A DNA stretch of 64,000 nt from Myxococcales bacterium (GTDB lineage: Bacteria; Myxococcota_A; Polyangia; Haliangiales; Haliangiaceae): positions 42,801 to 106,800 of the forward strand of contig JAEUJY010000068.1 in assembly GCA_016794525.1 (NCBI GenBank). The letters run 5' to 3'. Below the pieces are notes generated by a model. That model was not told the origin of the DNA. It saw only the letters and a program-made list of their open reading frames with translations, and made no database searches. Shown one piece after another: positions 23,889-32,456 of this stretch (position 1 is its first letter; each line of letters starts with the position of its first letter). The translations under genes were made by a program, and so were the position numbers.

Positions 23889-25957
23889 ACGGCCTCCAGG
23901 GCGGTGATGACTCCGCGGGTCACGAACGGAACGGACGGGTCGACCTCGCGGAAGCTGATGACCGCGAGACCGGGGATGTGGCGGGCGGCGATGCTGGCGA
24001 CGGTGCGCCGGATGTCGGGCGCGACCACCAGCAGCGGCGGCTCGTCGTGGCGGGTGAGCTCACGCGCGCTGGCCGCGAGGTCGTCGGTGAGCCGCGACAG
24101 CGCGCGGGCGTTCTTGCCGCCCGGCTCGCGGAACAGCTGCTCGGCGCGCGGGTCGAGCACCAGCGGCCGCAGGCTGCCGTCGGTCGCGAGGTTGCCGCGG
24201 GTGATGCGGCGGGCCAGGCGCTGGCGGACCAGCTCGGTGAGCTCGTCGGGGTGCTTGATCACGCCGGCGTGGTCGGCCAGCGTCTCGAGGATCGTGCGCA
24301 GGTCGCGGATCGAGACGCCCTCGCGCAGCAGGTTGCGCAGGACCTTGATCACGTCGCCGGTCGACATCAGGTGCGGGATCAGCTCCTCGACGACCTTGCC
24401 GTCGGTCTTGCCGAGCACGTCGAACAGCTCCTGCGCCTCGCGGCGGCCGAGCAGCTCGTGGGCGTGCTTGCGGATCAGCTCGGCGAGGTGGGTGGCGATG
24501 ACCGCGGTCGGATCGACGACGGTGCAGCCGGCGGCCTCGGCGCGGGCGCGCTCGGAGCTGGCGATCCACTTGGCCGGCAGCCCGAACGTCGGCTCGGTGG
24601 TGGCCTCGCCGGGGATGCCGCGGGTGCCGGTGCCCGACGGGTCGAGCGCGAGCAGGCGGTGCACCGCGACCGAACCCTCGGCCACCAGCACGCCCGACAG
24701 CAGCACGCGGTAGGCGCCGGGCGCCAGCCGCAGGTCGTCGCGGATGTGGATCGGCGGCACCAGCACGCCGAGCTCGGTCGCCAGCTGCTTGCGCAGCGTC
24801 GCGATCCGGCGCAGCAGCTCGCCGTTCTTGCCGGCGTCGACCATGTTGATCAGATCGAGCCCGACCTCCATCGCCAGCAGCTCGACCGGCAGCGCCGCCT
24901 CGAGCTCGCCCTTGGCGGCGGCCGGCGCGGCGGTGGCGCCGCCGGCGGGGGCGCCGCTGGCCTCGGCCGCGTCGGTGGCGTTCGGCACGTCGGTGGTGAC
25001 GCCGGCGCGGCGGGCGCGCCAGGCGATCATGCCGCCCAGCGCCAGGAACAGCAGGTGCGGCATGCCCGGCAGCAGGCCGATCGCGGTGACCAGCGCCGCG
25101 GTCACCATCAGCGGCCGGCGGCGGCGCAGCAGCTGGCCCGACAGCGCGGTGCCGAGCTCGCGGTCGTCGGAGCGGGTGATCAGCAGCGCGGCGCCGGTCG
25201 ACACCAGCAGCGCCGGGATCTGCGACACCAGGCCGTCGCCGATCGACAGCAGCGTGAAGGTGCGGGCCGCCTCGCCGAACGACATGCCGCGCTCGGCGAC
25301 GCCGATGATGATGCCGCCGACGACGTTGATCGCGAGGATCAGCAGGCCGGCGACCGCGTCGCCGCGGACGAACTTCGACGCGCCGTCCATCGCGCCGTGG
25401 AAGTCGGCCTCGCGCTGGATGTGCTGGCGGCGGGCCCGCGCCTCCTTCTCGCTGATCAGGCCGGCGCCGAGGTCGGCGTCGATCGCCATCTGCTTGCCCG
25501 GCATCGAGTCGAGGGTGAAGCGGGCCGCGACCTCGGAGATGCGCTCGGCGCCCTTGGTGATGACGACGAAGTTCACGATCACCAGGATCAGGAAGATGAT
25601 CGCGCCGACGACGAAGTCGCCCCCGATCGCGAACCGCCCGAACGCCGCGATGACCGCGCCGGCCGCGTGTTCGCCGTGGCCGCCGTGGGTGAGGATCAGC
25701 CGCGTCGAGGCGACGTTGAGCGACAGCCGGAACAGCGTCACGAACAGGAGCAGCGCCGGGAACGACGAGAAGTCGGTGGGCCGCTCGACGTAGAACGCGA
25801 CCAGGAAGGTCAGCGCGGCCAGGCACAGCGCGGTGCCCAGCAGCAGGTCGAACAGCACCGGCGGCAGCGGCGCGATCGTCACCGCCAGCACGCCGACCAG
25901 GGCCGCGGCCATGGTGGCGTCGCCGCCACCCGAGACGGTGATCGCGCGGGCGCTCAC
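23885..25957 (-). CDS. flhA: Flagellar export gate protein FlhA
   Basis: 690-residue export gate component. The N-terminal membrane half carries about eight helices starting with MAAALVGVLAVTIAPLPPVL and the FHIPEP signature region 'RLSLNVASTRLILTHG'. The highly conserved loop 'DSMPGKQMAIDADLGAGLIS' is present, as are VAGLLILAINVVGGIIIG and GDGLVSQIPALLVSTGAALL (the last split here). The C-terminal cytosolic FlhA-C (about residues 360-690) docks chaperone-substrate pairs and ends in the conserved 'EVDPSVPFVTRGVITALE'. Length is normal. Confidence 0.97.
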   Translation of the reverse strand: MSARAITVSGGGDATMAAALVGVLAVTIAPLPPVLFDLLLGTALCLAALTFLVAFYVERPTDFSSFPALLLFVTLFRLSLNVASTRLILTHGGHGEHAAGAVIAAFGRFAIGGDFVVGAIIFLILVIVNFVVITKGAERISEVAARFTLDSMPGKQMAIDADLGAGLISEKEARARRQHIQREADFHGAMDGASKFVRGDAVAGLLILAINVVGGIIIGVAERGMSFGEAARTFTLLSIGDGLVSQIPALLVSTGAALLITRSDDRELGTALSGQLLRRRRPLMVTAALVTAIGLLPGMPHLLFLALGGMIAWRARRAGVTTDVPNATDAAEASGAPAGGATAAPAAAKGELEAALPVELLAMEVGLDLINMVDAGKNGELLRRIATLRKQLATELGVLVPPIHIRDDLRLAPGAYRVLLSGVLVAEGSVAVHRLLALDPSGTGTRGIPGEATTEPTFGLPAKWIASSERARAEAAGCTVVDPTAVIATHLAELIRKHAHELLGRREAQELFDVLGKTDGKVVEELIPHLMSTGDVIKVLRNLLREGVSIRDLRTILETLADHAGVIKHPDELTELVRQRLARRITRGNLATDGSLRPLVLDPRAEQLFREPGGKNARALSRLTDDLAASARELTRHDEPPLLVVAPDIRRTVASIAARHIPGLAVISFREVDPSVPFVTRGVITALEAV

Positions 25958-26997
25958 GCGGGCCTCCCGACGCGCCGGTCGCGCAGCCGGTAGATGTACG
26001 CCAGCACCTCAGCCACCGCGTGGTAGAGCTGGCTCGGGATCTCCTGGCCCTCGGGGACCAGCTTCCACAGCGCGCGCGCCAGCGGCGGGCGGCTGATCAC
26101 CGGGACGCCGGCGGCGCGGGCGGCCTCGCGGATGCGGGCGGCGAGCTCGTCGGTGCCCTTGGCGACGACGCGGGGGGCGCCGCCGTCGGCCGCGCGGTAG
26201 CGCAGCGCCACCGCGTAGTGGGTCGGGTTGACCAGGATGACGTCGGCCTTGCGGGTCTCGGCGATCACCCGGCGCTTGGCCAGCTCGCGCATCCGCCGCC
26301 GGCGCCGCGCCTTGAGCATCGGATCGCCCTCCGACTCGCGCATCTCGCGGCGGATCTCGTCGCTGCTCATCATCATGCGCTTGGCCAGCGCGCGCTTGTT
26401 CTTGACGAAGTCGACCGCGGCCAGCGCGCCGAAGACCATCGCCGCGACGACGGTCACCTTGAGCAGCGCCGCGCCGATCGCGCGGATCAGCGCGTCGGGC
26501 GCGTCGGCGGCGGACAGCACGCTGGCGTCGCTCGCCAGCACCGCGGTGACCGCCGCGCCGATCGCGAGCACCTTGACCGCGACGGCGGCGAGCCGGCCGG
26601 CGGCGGCCTTGGGCGACAGCGCCCCGGCCAGCCCACCGAACGTGAACGGCTTGCCGAGATCGAACTTCGGCCAGCGCAGCACCGGCGGCCAGCCGAGCTG
26701 GACCGCGCCGGTGATCAGCGCGGCCGCGACCGCGACCACCAGCACCGGGGCCACCGCGACGGTGAAGGCGTGGCGCGCCGACGCGGCCACCGCGCTGAGG
26801 CGCTGGCCGGAGACGGCGACGCGGGCCGCGCCGCACAGCGCGGCCCACACCATCGAGGCGCTGATCGCCAGCGCCAGCGTGCCGGCCAGCAGCGTCGCGG
26901 CGGCGGTGAGGTCGCGCGAGTGGGCGATCTCGCCGCGCTTGCGGAACTCGCGCTGGCGCTTGGGCGTCGGCTTGTGGCTCTTGCTGGCGTCGCTCAC
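25954..26997 (-). CDS. flhB: Flagellar export switch protein FlhB
   Basis: 347-residue export gate/switch protein. N-terminal KPTPKRQREFRKRGEIAHSRDL is the family start; four membrane helices follow. The autocleavage motif NPTH is present in DVILVNPTHYAVALRY, so substrate specificity switching should work. FDLGKPFTFGG and MSSDEIRREMRESEGDPMLK are typical. The GTG start at 26997 overlaps the fliR stop (GTGA). It works with FliK (33139-34188) to change export from rod/hook to filament substrates. Confidence 0.96.
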   Translation of the reverse strand: MSDASKSHKPTPKRQREFRKRGEIAHSRDLTAAATLLAGTLALAISASMVWAALCGAARVAVSGQRLSAVAASARHAFTVAVAPVLVVAVAAALITGAVQLGWPPVLRWPKFDLGKPFTFGGLAGALSPKAAAGRLAAVAVKVLAIGAAVTAVLASDASVLSAADAPDALIRAIGAALLKVTVVAAMVFGALAAVDFVKNKRALAKRMMMSSDEIRREMRESEGDPMLKARRRRRMRELAKRRVIAETRKADVILVNPTHYAVALRYRAADGGAPRVVAKGTDELAARIREAARAAGVPVISRPPLARALWKLVPEGQEIPSQLYHAVAEVLAYIYRLRDRRVGRPA

Positions 26998-27710
26998 GCG
27001 GGGCCTCCCAGCACGGCGACCGCGTCCCGGGCGGTGTCGGCGATCGCGGCGGCGGTGTTGGGCGCCGCGGCGACCAGCACCAGCCCGCCACCGATGACGA
27101 CCGCGACCAGCGCGATCGAGAAGACGTTGAACGCCGGCGCCGCGCGGTTGACGACCGCGAGCCCGGCGTTGATCAGCACCGCGGCGACGATCACCGGCGC
27201 GGCGAACGCGATCGCCCGGCTGGTGATCTGGGTGGCCAGCGCGATCGCGGCGGCGCCGTCGATCGCCAGGCGGTCGTGGGCGACCGGCGTGGCCACCGCG
27301 CGGACGCCGGCCTCGAGGCCGCCGGCGGCGAGGAACGCCAGGCCGGCGATCGTCGCGACCAGCCGGCGCGCGGCGGTGGCCGACTCGCTGGCGGTGGGGT
27401 CGTAGCTCTGCGCGAAGCCGAGGCCGAGGTGCAGGCCGATCAGCTGGCCGCCGGTGGCGACCCGCTCGAGGATCCACCGCGCCATCAGCCCGGGCAGCGC
27501 GCCGGCGACCAGCTCGAGCGGCGCGGCGATCATCGCGTCGGTCGGGGTCAGCGCCGCGCCGCGGTGGGTGACCGCGGCGGCGACGGCGACGGTGAAGACC
27601 AGCCGCACCCGGACCGGCGTGCTGGCGTCGCCGAGCAGCGGCGCGGTCGCGGCGAAGCCACCGGCGCGCGCGAGCGCGGGCACGAACGGCGCGACCTCGG
27701 CGAAGTTCAC
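26994..27710 (-). CDS. fliR: Flagellar export gate protein FliR
   Basis: 238-residue multi-span membrane protein of the FliP5-FliQ4-FliR1 gate. Motifs: ARAGGFAATAPLLGDASTPVRVR at the N-terminus (typical RxxgfmataPlfg...vP-x-rvR, here in two conserved runs) and GLHLGLGFAQSYDPTASES (usual G-x-x-iGfamA-x-x-dP-x-x-x-x). About six hydrophobic helices. It starts with GTG 27710 overlapping the fliQ stop and is a little shorter than the usual 255-260 residues. Confidence 0.93.
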   Translation of the reverse strand: MNFAEVAPFVPALARAGGFAATAPLLGDASTPVRVRLVFTVAVAAAVTHRGAALTPTDAMIAAPLELVAGALPGLMARWILERVATGGQLIGLHLGLGFAQSYDPTASESATAARRLVATIAGLAFLAAGGLEAGVRAVATPVAHDRLAIDGAAAIALATQITSRAIAFAAPVIVAAVLINAGLAVVNRAAPAFNVFSIALVAVVIGGGLVLVAAAPNTAAAIADTARDAVAVLGGPA

Positions 27711-27970
27711 GAGCCGCGCTCCTCGGTGGTCGCGGTGATGGCGGCGGTCGTGAACCGGGTCAGGCGGTCGAACAGGTAGTGGCCGGCCAGCGCGAGGACG
27801 ATCAGCGCGGCGGCCAGCTTGGGCACGAACGACAGCACGCTCTCCTGCAGCTGGGTCGCGGTCTGGAACAGCGCGACCAGCAGGCCGACCACCAGCGCCA
27901 CCACCAGGAACGGCGCGGCGACGGTGGCGATCAGCGCCAGCGCCTGGTGCCACAGGTCGAGGGAGGTCAC
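27707..27970 (-). CDS. fliQ: Flagellar export gate protein FliQ
   Basis: 87-residue protein with two membrane helices: ALALIATVAAPFLVVALVVG and, after LFQTATQLQESVLSFVPKL (the conserved fQA-T-x-i-x-e-x-t-l-x-f-v-PK signature), AALIVLALAGHYLF. Four copies form part of the export channel. It starts with GTG at 27970 overlapping the fliP stop. Confidence 0.95.
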   Translation of the reverse strand: MTSLDLWHQALALIATVAAPFLVVALVVGLLVALFQTATQLQESVLSFVPKLAAALIVLALAGHYLFDRLTRFTTAAITATTEERGS

Positions 27971-28704
27971 ATCGCCCCCTTGAGCAGCGAGCCGACGACG
28001 AGGTGCCAGCCGTCGATCGCCAGGAACACCAGCAGCTTGACCGGCAGCGACAGCACCTGCGGCGGCACCATCACCATGCCGAGCGCGGTGAGCACGGTCG
28101 CGACGACGAGGTCGATGACCAGGAACGGCAGCAGCACGGCTAGCCCCATCTCGAAGGCGGTGTGCAGCTCCGAGACGATGAACGCCGGCACCGCGATGCG
28201 CAGCGGCACGTCGTCGGCGTTGGCCGGGCGCGGCTCGTCGCTGACCTCGTAGAACAGCTGGAGGTCGGCGTCGCGGGTGCGCTCGATCAGGAACCGGCGC
28301 AGCGGCGGGGTCGCGGCGGCGGCGGCCTGCCGCTCGTCCATCGTGCCGTCGAGGTACGGCTTGCCGCCGGCCTCGTACATGCGGGTCGCGACCGGCGCCG
28401 AGACGAACACCGTCATGAACAGCGCCAGCCCGACCAGCACCTGGTTGGGCGGCGCCGACTGCGTCGACAGGCCGGTGCGCACGAACCCGAGCACGACGAT
28501 GAAGCGCACGAAGCAGGTGCACGACAGCACCAGCGCGGGGATCAGCGTCGCGAGCGTGAGGATCGCGACCATCGTCAGCGCGCTCGACGGCGGGGCCGGC
28601 GAGGGCGCCGGCGTGACCGGCGCGGCGGCGAGGGGGGCCGCGAGCGCGGGCGCCACGAACGCGGCGAGCGCGACGAGGACCACCGCCCCGAGGAGCCGCT
28701 TCAT
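27967..28704 (-). CDS. fliP: Flagellar export gate protein FliP
   Basis: 245-residue channel protein. A cleavable signal peptide (LLGAVVLVALAAFVAPALA) is followed by a Pro/Ala linker, then helices with 'LTLATLIPALVLSCTCFVRF' and IVVLGFVRTGLSTQSAPPNQV (family: flRqAlGtqqtPpNqvl), FMTVFVSAPVATRMYE, and the C-terminal FVIDLVVATVLTALGMVMV-like segment with PPQVLSLPVKLLVFLAIDGW. All key FliP signatures are present; CTC replaces the usual 'mtsF' around residue 62. ATG overlaps the fliO stop by one base. Confidence 0.95.
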   Translation of the reverse strand: MKRLLGAVVLVALAAFVAPALAAPLAAAPVTPAPSPAPPSSALTMVAILTLATLIPALVLSCTCFVRFIVVLGFVRTGLSTQSAPPNQVLVGLALFMTVFVSAPVATRMYEAGGKPYLDGTMDERQAAAAATPPLRRFLIERTRDADLQLFYEVSDEPRPANADDVPLRIAVPAFIVSELHTAFEMGLAVLLPFLVIDLVVATVLTALGMVMVPPQVLSLPVKLLVFLAIDGWHLVVGSLLKGAM

Positions 28705-29804
28705 CACCGGCGACCTCCGGTCGCGGCGAGGATGTCGCGGGCCCACTGCTCGTCGGCCTCGGGATCGTCCGACGCGATGTCGTCGGCGAGCGGCGCCGGC
28801 TTGTCGCGCAGGCGGAGGATGCCCGACACCGCCGGGCTGGCCGGCACGGTCTTGAGCCGCGTGGCCGAGCCGCGGGCGAGGGGCGGGGCCGCGCCGTCGC
28901 TCGGCTCGATCGCCTCGAGCGCGTTGTCGCGGTTGCGGCGCCACTGGCCGAGCAGGCGGACGTGCTGCGGGCTGACGGCGACCATCAGCTCGCGGTCGCC
29001 GGCGCTCAGCCACACGACGCGGGCCTTGCCGCCGAGCGGACGCGAGTCGATCACCTCGATCCGCGACGCGGCGACCGGGGCGCGCTGGCGCCGGCGGGCG
29101 AGCAGCGTCGCGCCGCCGCCGACCAGCGCCAGGCCGGCCAGCAGCATCCACCAGCGCGCGCCGGTGGCGGAGCCGGCGGCGCCGCCGAGGCGGGTGCGCG
29201 CCGGCGGCGCGGCGATCGCGGGCGTCGACGGCAGGGTCGCCGTCGCGGCGGCGGTGGTGGTCGCCGCAGCGGCGGCGGTCGCCGCGGGTGCGGTCGTCGC
29301 CGGCGCGCTGCCGGCGGCGGGCGCGGTCGGCGTGGCGGTGGTCGCCGTCGGGGTCGGCGCGGCGGCGGTCGGCGCGGCGGCGGTGGTCGTCGCGGCCGGC
29401 GCGGGCGCCGGGGCGGGCCGCGGCACCGCGCGCGGGATGACGACGACGATGTCGTCGCCGACCTGGGTCACGGTGGCCAGCTTGCCCAGCGCCGCGACGC
29501 GGTCGTGGTCGGCGCGCAGCTTGATCGACAGCACCCGCGGCTCGCGGCCCCGGACCTCGACCCGCCGCACCGTCGGATCCTCGTACGACTGCCGCGCCGA
29601 CGTGAGCCCGCCGGCGACGATCAGCTCGAGCCGCTCGCGGGTGATCGTGATCGCCGACGGATCGGCCGCGGTCCAGCCGCGGGCGACGATCTCGACGCGA
29701 TCGCCCTGGTCGCGGAGCTCGAACGGCGAGGCGCCGGCCCGGGCGGGGCCGGCGATCAGCGCCAGCGTGAGCGTGAACAGCGAGAGCAGCAGCGGCGCGC
29801 GCAT
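28704..29804 (-). CDS. fliO: FliO-like export gate assembly protein with large periplasmic N-terminal domain
   Basis: 366 residues, against about 100-150 for ordinary FliO. Order: signal peptide (LLLSLFTLTLALIAGPARA); a beta-rich periplasmic domain (about residues 25-128) that resembles an AMIN-type fold (FELRDQGDRVEIVARGW ... VGDDIVVVIPRAV); a roughly 75-residue Ala/Thr/Pro linker; one membrane helix (WWMLLAGLALVGGGATLL); then the cytoplasmic FliO domain (IEVIDSRPLGGKARVVWLSA, LMVAVSPQHVRLLGQW). FliO stabilises FliP during export gate assembly. Assignment rests on the last domain and the fliN-fliO-fliP order. The AMIN-like reading (peptidoglycan or septal targeting) is inference. Confidence 0.8.
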   Translation of the reverse strand: MRAPLLLSLFTLTLALIAGPARAGASPFELRDQGDRVEIVARGWTAADPSAITITRERLELIVAGGLTSARQSYEDPTVRRVEVRGREPRVLSIKLRADHDRVAALGKLATVTQVGDDIVVVIPRAVPRPAPAPAPAATTTAAAPTAAAPTPTATTATPTAPAAGSAPATTAPAATAAAAATTTAAATATLPSTPAIAAPPARTRLGGAAGSATGARWWMLLAGLALVGGGATLLARRRQRAPVAASRIEVIDSRPLGGKARVVWLSAGDRELMVAVSPQHVRLLGQWRRNRDNALEAIEPSDGAAPPLARGSATRLKTVPASPAVSGILRLRDKPAPLADDIASDDPEADEQWARDILAATGGRR

Positions 29805-29805
29805 G

Positions 29806-30087
29806 TCAGGACTCCTTCTCGACGATCTCGAGGATGCGGATGCCGCAGCGATCGCCGACGGCGACGGCCTCGGCGCGGGCGACGAGGCGGGAGTTGACCC
29901 GCACGTCGAGCGGCGCGCCGGTGACCTTGTCGAGCACGATCACCGACCCCGGCCCGAGGCGGGCGGCGAGGTCGGCGATGTTCAGGCGGATGCGCCCGAG
30001 CTCGACCGTGACCTCGAGCGGCACGTCGTGCAGCAGCGTCTCGAGGGTGCGGACGTCGATCGTGGGTGGCAGCTCGGCGTCGCTCAT
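29806..30087 (-). CDS. fliN: Flagellar motor switch protein FliN
   Basis: 93-residue SpoA-domain protein of the C-ring base: 'LLHDVPLEVTVELGRIRLNI' and LGPGSVIVLDKVTGAPLDVR, VNSRLVARAEAVAVGDRCGIRI match the C-terminal FliN core. The N-terminal extension seen in longer FliN is missing. It sits 1 base upstream of fliO and overlaps the fliM stop by 4 bases. It binds the FliH-FliI export ATPase and CheY. Confidence 0.95.
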   Translation of the reverse strand: MSDAELPPTIDVRTLETLLHDVPLEVTVELGRIRLNIADLAARLGPGSVIVLDKVTGAPLDVRVNSRLVARAEAVAVGDRCGIRILEIVEKES

Positions 30088-31052
30088 GGGCGGCCTCCTC
30101 CGGGCACGTGGAGCGCGGCGATCTCGACGGCCAGGACGCCCCGGGTGACCACCGGGCGCCCCCAGGCCTTGAGCACGTCGCCGCAGTAGATCGGCAGGGG
30201 ATCGTCGACGAACACCGGCAGCGTCAGCTGGCTGCCGGCGGCGAGCGCGCGCAGCTGCGACCAGCGCAGGCGCAGCGTGGCCAGCTCGACCCGCACCTCG
30301 ACCGGCACGCCGCCGAGCGCGGTGGCGATGGCTTGGGCGTCGGCCGGCACCGTCGGGCTCGGCGGCGACGACGACGCCAGCACCTCGGGGCGGGCGAACA
30401 CCCGCACCCGACCGGCGGTCGAGCCGGTGATCATGATCGTCGCGGCCAGCGCGGCGTCGCGGCCGAGCGCGGCGACCAGCTTGTCGGCGTCGCTGTCGGC
30501 GCGGGTCAGCGTCGTGCGGAACGCCTCGTTCCACGCCGGCTCCAGCGTCGCCAGCACCGCCTCGCCGATCGGCGCGAACAGCTTGAGCGCGATCGCCGAC
30601 GGCTCGCGGCCGGCGGACTCGGGCGTCGCGGCCGCGCCGCAGCGCCGGGCCGCGCCCGCCTCGATCAGCTCGCCGCCGATCGCGATCACCAGCGTGCCGC
30701 CGCGCTCGGTGGTGACCATCGCGGTCCACATCGAGCGCAGCTCGTCGACCAGGCTGGCGGCGTCGACCACCTCGGCGCCCATCGGCGTGAGGTCGACCTC
30801 GCCGAGGTAGCTGCGGACGATGCGCGTCATCCGGCGCGACCACCGGGCGATCACGTCGGTCAGGTTGGGGCGCGCGCTGGCGGCGTCGCGCTCGGACGCC
30901 AGGAGCGGCATCGGCACCGCGTCGACCTCGGCGGTGGTCCCGGTGCCGCGGCTCGGCGCGGCGGCCCGGAGCGCGGCCTGGATCGACTCGAGTTCCGCGA
31001 GGTCGAGGGATGAGTCGCTCACGGGTGGGGTCGATTGCAACCCGAAGGCCAT
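30084..31052 (-). CDS. fliM: Flagellar motor switch protein FliM
   Basis: 322-residue C-ring protein: N-terminal peptide, CheC-like middle domain and C-terminal SpoA domain ('LGGVPVEVRVELATLRLRWS'). The CheY-binding N-terminus, normally LSQ-(D/E)-EIDALL, is strongly diverged here (LDLAELESIQAAL, about residues 16-28), and the GGxG turn of the middle domain is altered, so CheY binding may differ. The start is uncertain: ATG 31052 has GGGG 8 bases upstream; GTG 31022 is an alternative that would begin just before the N-terminal peptide. It begins the second large flagellar operon after a 114-base gap from flgE. Confidence 0.88.
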   Translation of the reverse strand: MAFGLQSTPPVSDSSLDLAELESIQAALRAAAPSRGTGTTAEVDAVPMPLLASERDAASARPNLTDVIARWSRRMTRIVRSYLGEVDLTPMGAEVVDAASLVDELRSMWTAMVTTERGGTLVIAIGGELIEAGAARRCGAAATPESAGREPSAIALKLFAPIGEAVLATLEPAWNEAFRTTLTRADSDADKLVAALGRDAALAATIMITGSTAGRVRVFARPEVLASSSPPSPTVPADAQAIATALGGVPVEVRVELATLRLRWSQLRALAAGSQLTLPVFVDDPLPIYCGDVLKAWGRPVVTRGVLAVEIAALHVPGGGRP

Positions 31053-31166
31053 CGTGACCCCGCGAAATCACTGGCCTCGCATCGCGGTGTCAGCCTGGCT
31101 GTCGGCGACCCTGACGCGCGCCCGCCGCCGCCGCCGCCACCTACCCCGGCGCCTCACCCACCCCGA

Positions 31167-32456
31167 TCAGCGCTTGATCTGAGCGACCTCGGCGAGCATC
31201 TCGTCCGCGGTCGTGACGGTCTTGACGTTGGCCTGGAAGGCCCGCTGGTACGCGATCATCGTCACCAGCTCGTCGCCCAGCTCGACGTTCGAGCCCTCGA
31301 GCGCCCCCGCCGAGATCGAGCCGCGCCCGCCGGTGGCCGCCGCGTCGATCAGCGGCTGCCCCGACGTGGCGGTCTGGGTGAACAGGCCGTCGCCGGCCCG
31401 GGCCAGGCCCTGCTCGTCGGTGAACGTGGCCAGCGCCAGCCGGCCCAGCGAGCGGGTGTCGCCGTTGTCGAACGCGCCGTCGATCGTCCCGTCGTCGGCG
31501 ATGTGCAGGTCGATCAGCTGGCCGGCGCCGTGTCCGTCGATCGCCAGCCCGACCACCGCGTTGGCGCCGGCGGGCTGCGTGGTGCCGGCGCGGCCGGTGC
31601 CGCCGTCGGTGGTGATCGCGTCGCCGAAGTCGAACGCGATCGCCTGGCCCGGCGCGGCGTTGAGGAAGTTGGCGCTGCTGGCGCCCGGCGTCTCGGTGTC
31701 GAGCGCGCCGTTCGCGTCGAAGGTCATCGTGCCGGTCGCGATCTCGGTCGCGACGCCGGCGGTCCCGCCGGTCAGCTCGCCGCCGTCGACCATCGCGTGC
31801 CACTCCCACGCGCCGCCGCCCTGCGCGCGGAAGTAGAGGTCGACCTTGTGCGGCGCGCCGAGCGAGTCGTACACCGTCGCCGATGTCGCATAGTTCGACG
31901 TCGTGCCGGGGTTGAGCGGATCGAACGGCGCGAGCGGCGTGGTCTGGGCGCCGGAGTCCAGGCGCAGCGTCAGATCGGCGGTCGTCGTCGCGACCGGCGG
32001 GCTGGTGATGCCGGTCAGCTGCAGATCGCTGATCGACGTGGCCATCGTGCCGGCGGAGTCGATCGCGTAGCCCTGGACCCGCAGGCCGCGCGGGTCGACG
32101 AGGTAGCCGGTGTTGTCGAGCTGCAGCCGGCCGTCGCGGGTGTAGTACTGGCCGGCCTGGCCGTTGTGCTGGCCGCTGACGACGAACATGCCGTGGCCGC
32201 GGATCGCCACGTCGAGCATGCCGCCGGTCTGCTGCACCGAGCCCTGCTCGAACTGGGTGTCGACCGAGCCCAGCCGGACGCCGGCGCCGAGGCGCTGGCT
32301 GCCGAGGGTGCCGCCGAGGACGTCGGCGAACCCGGCCCGGGTGCGCTTGAAGCCGATGGTGGAGACGTTGGCGATGTTGTCGCCGACGACGCCGATGGCG
32401 GCGCCGTGGGCACCCATGCCGCTGGCGCCGGTGAACAGGCTGGTGAGTAGACTCAT
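31167..32456 (-). CDS. flgE: Flagellar hook protein FlgE
   Basis: 429-residue hook subunit. N-terminal axial motif 'SLFTGASGMGAHGAAIGVVG' with DNIANVSTIGFKRTRAGFADVL; central VAIRGHGMFVV; FlgE-specific TSATVYDSLGAPHKVDLYFR; C-terminal 'ALEGSNVELGDELVTMIAYQ' and RAFQANVKTVTTADEMLAE. Length typical. It is the last gene of the flgB-to-flgE operon; its ATG overlaps the flgD stop by 4 bases. A 114-base untranslated gap follows before fliM. Confidence 0.96.
   Translation of the reverse strand: MSLLTSLFTGASGMGAHGAAIGVVGDNIANVSTIGFKRTRAGFADVLGGTLGSQRLGAGVRLGSVDTQFEQGSVQQTGGMLDVAIRGHGMFVVSGQHNGQAGQYYTRDGRLQLDNTGYLVDPRGLRVQGYAIDSAGTMATSISDLQLTGITSPPVATTTADLTLRLDSGAQTTPLAPFDPLNPGTTSNYATSATVYDSLGAPHKVDLYFRAQGGGAWEWHAMVDGGELTGGTAGVATEIATGTMTFDANGALDTETPGASSANFLNAAPGQAIAFDFGDAITTDGGTGRAGTTQPAGANAVVGLAIDGHGAGQLIDLHIADDGTIDGAFDNGDTRSLGRLALATFTDEQGLARAGDGLFTQTATSGQPLIDAAATGGRGSISAGALEGSNVELGDELVTMIAYQRAFQANVKTVTTADEMLAEVAQIKR

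Noticed and set aside
31053..31166. Sigma54 or sigma28 promoter for the fliM operon in the gap after flgE
   Set aside because: Nearest GG/GC pair (AGGCCAGTGATTTCGC on the minus strand) has 11-base spacing; no credible match.
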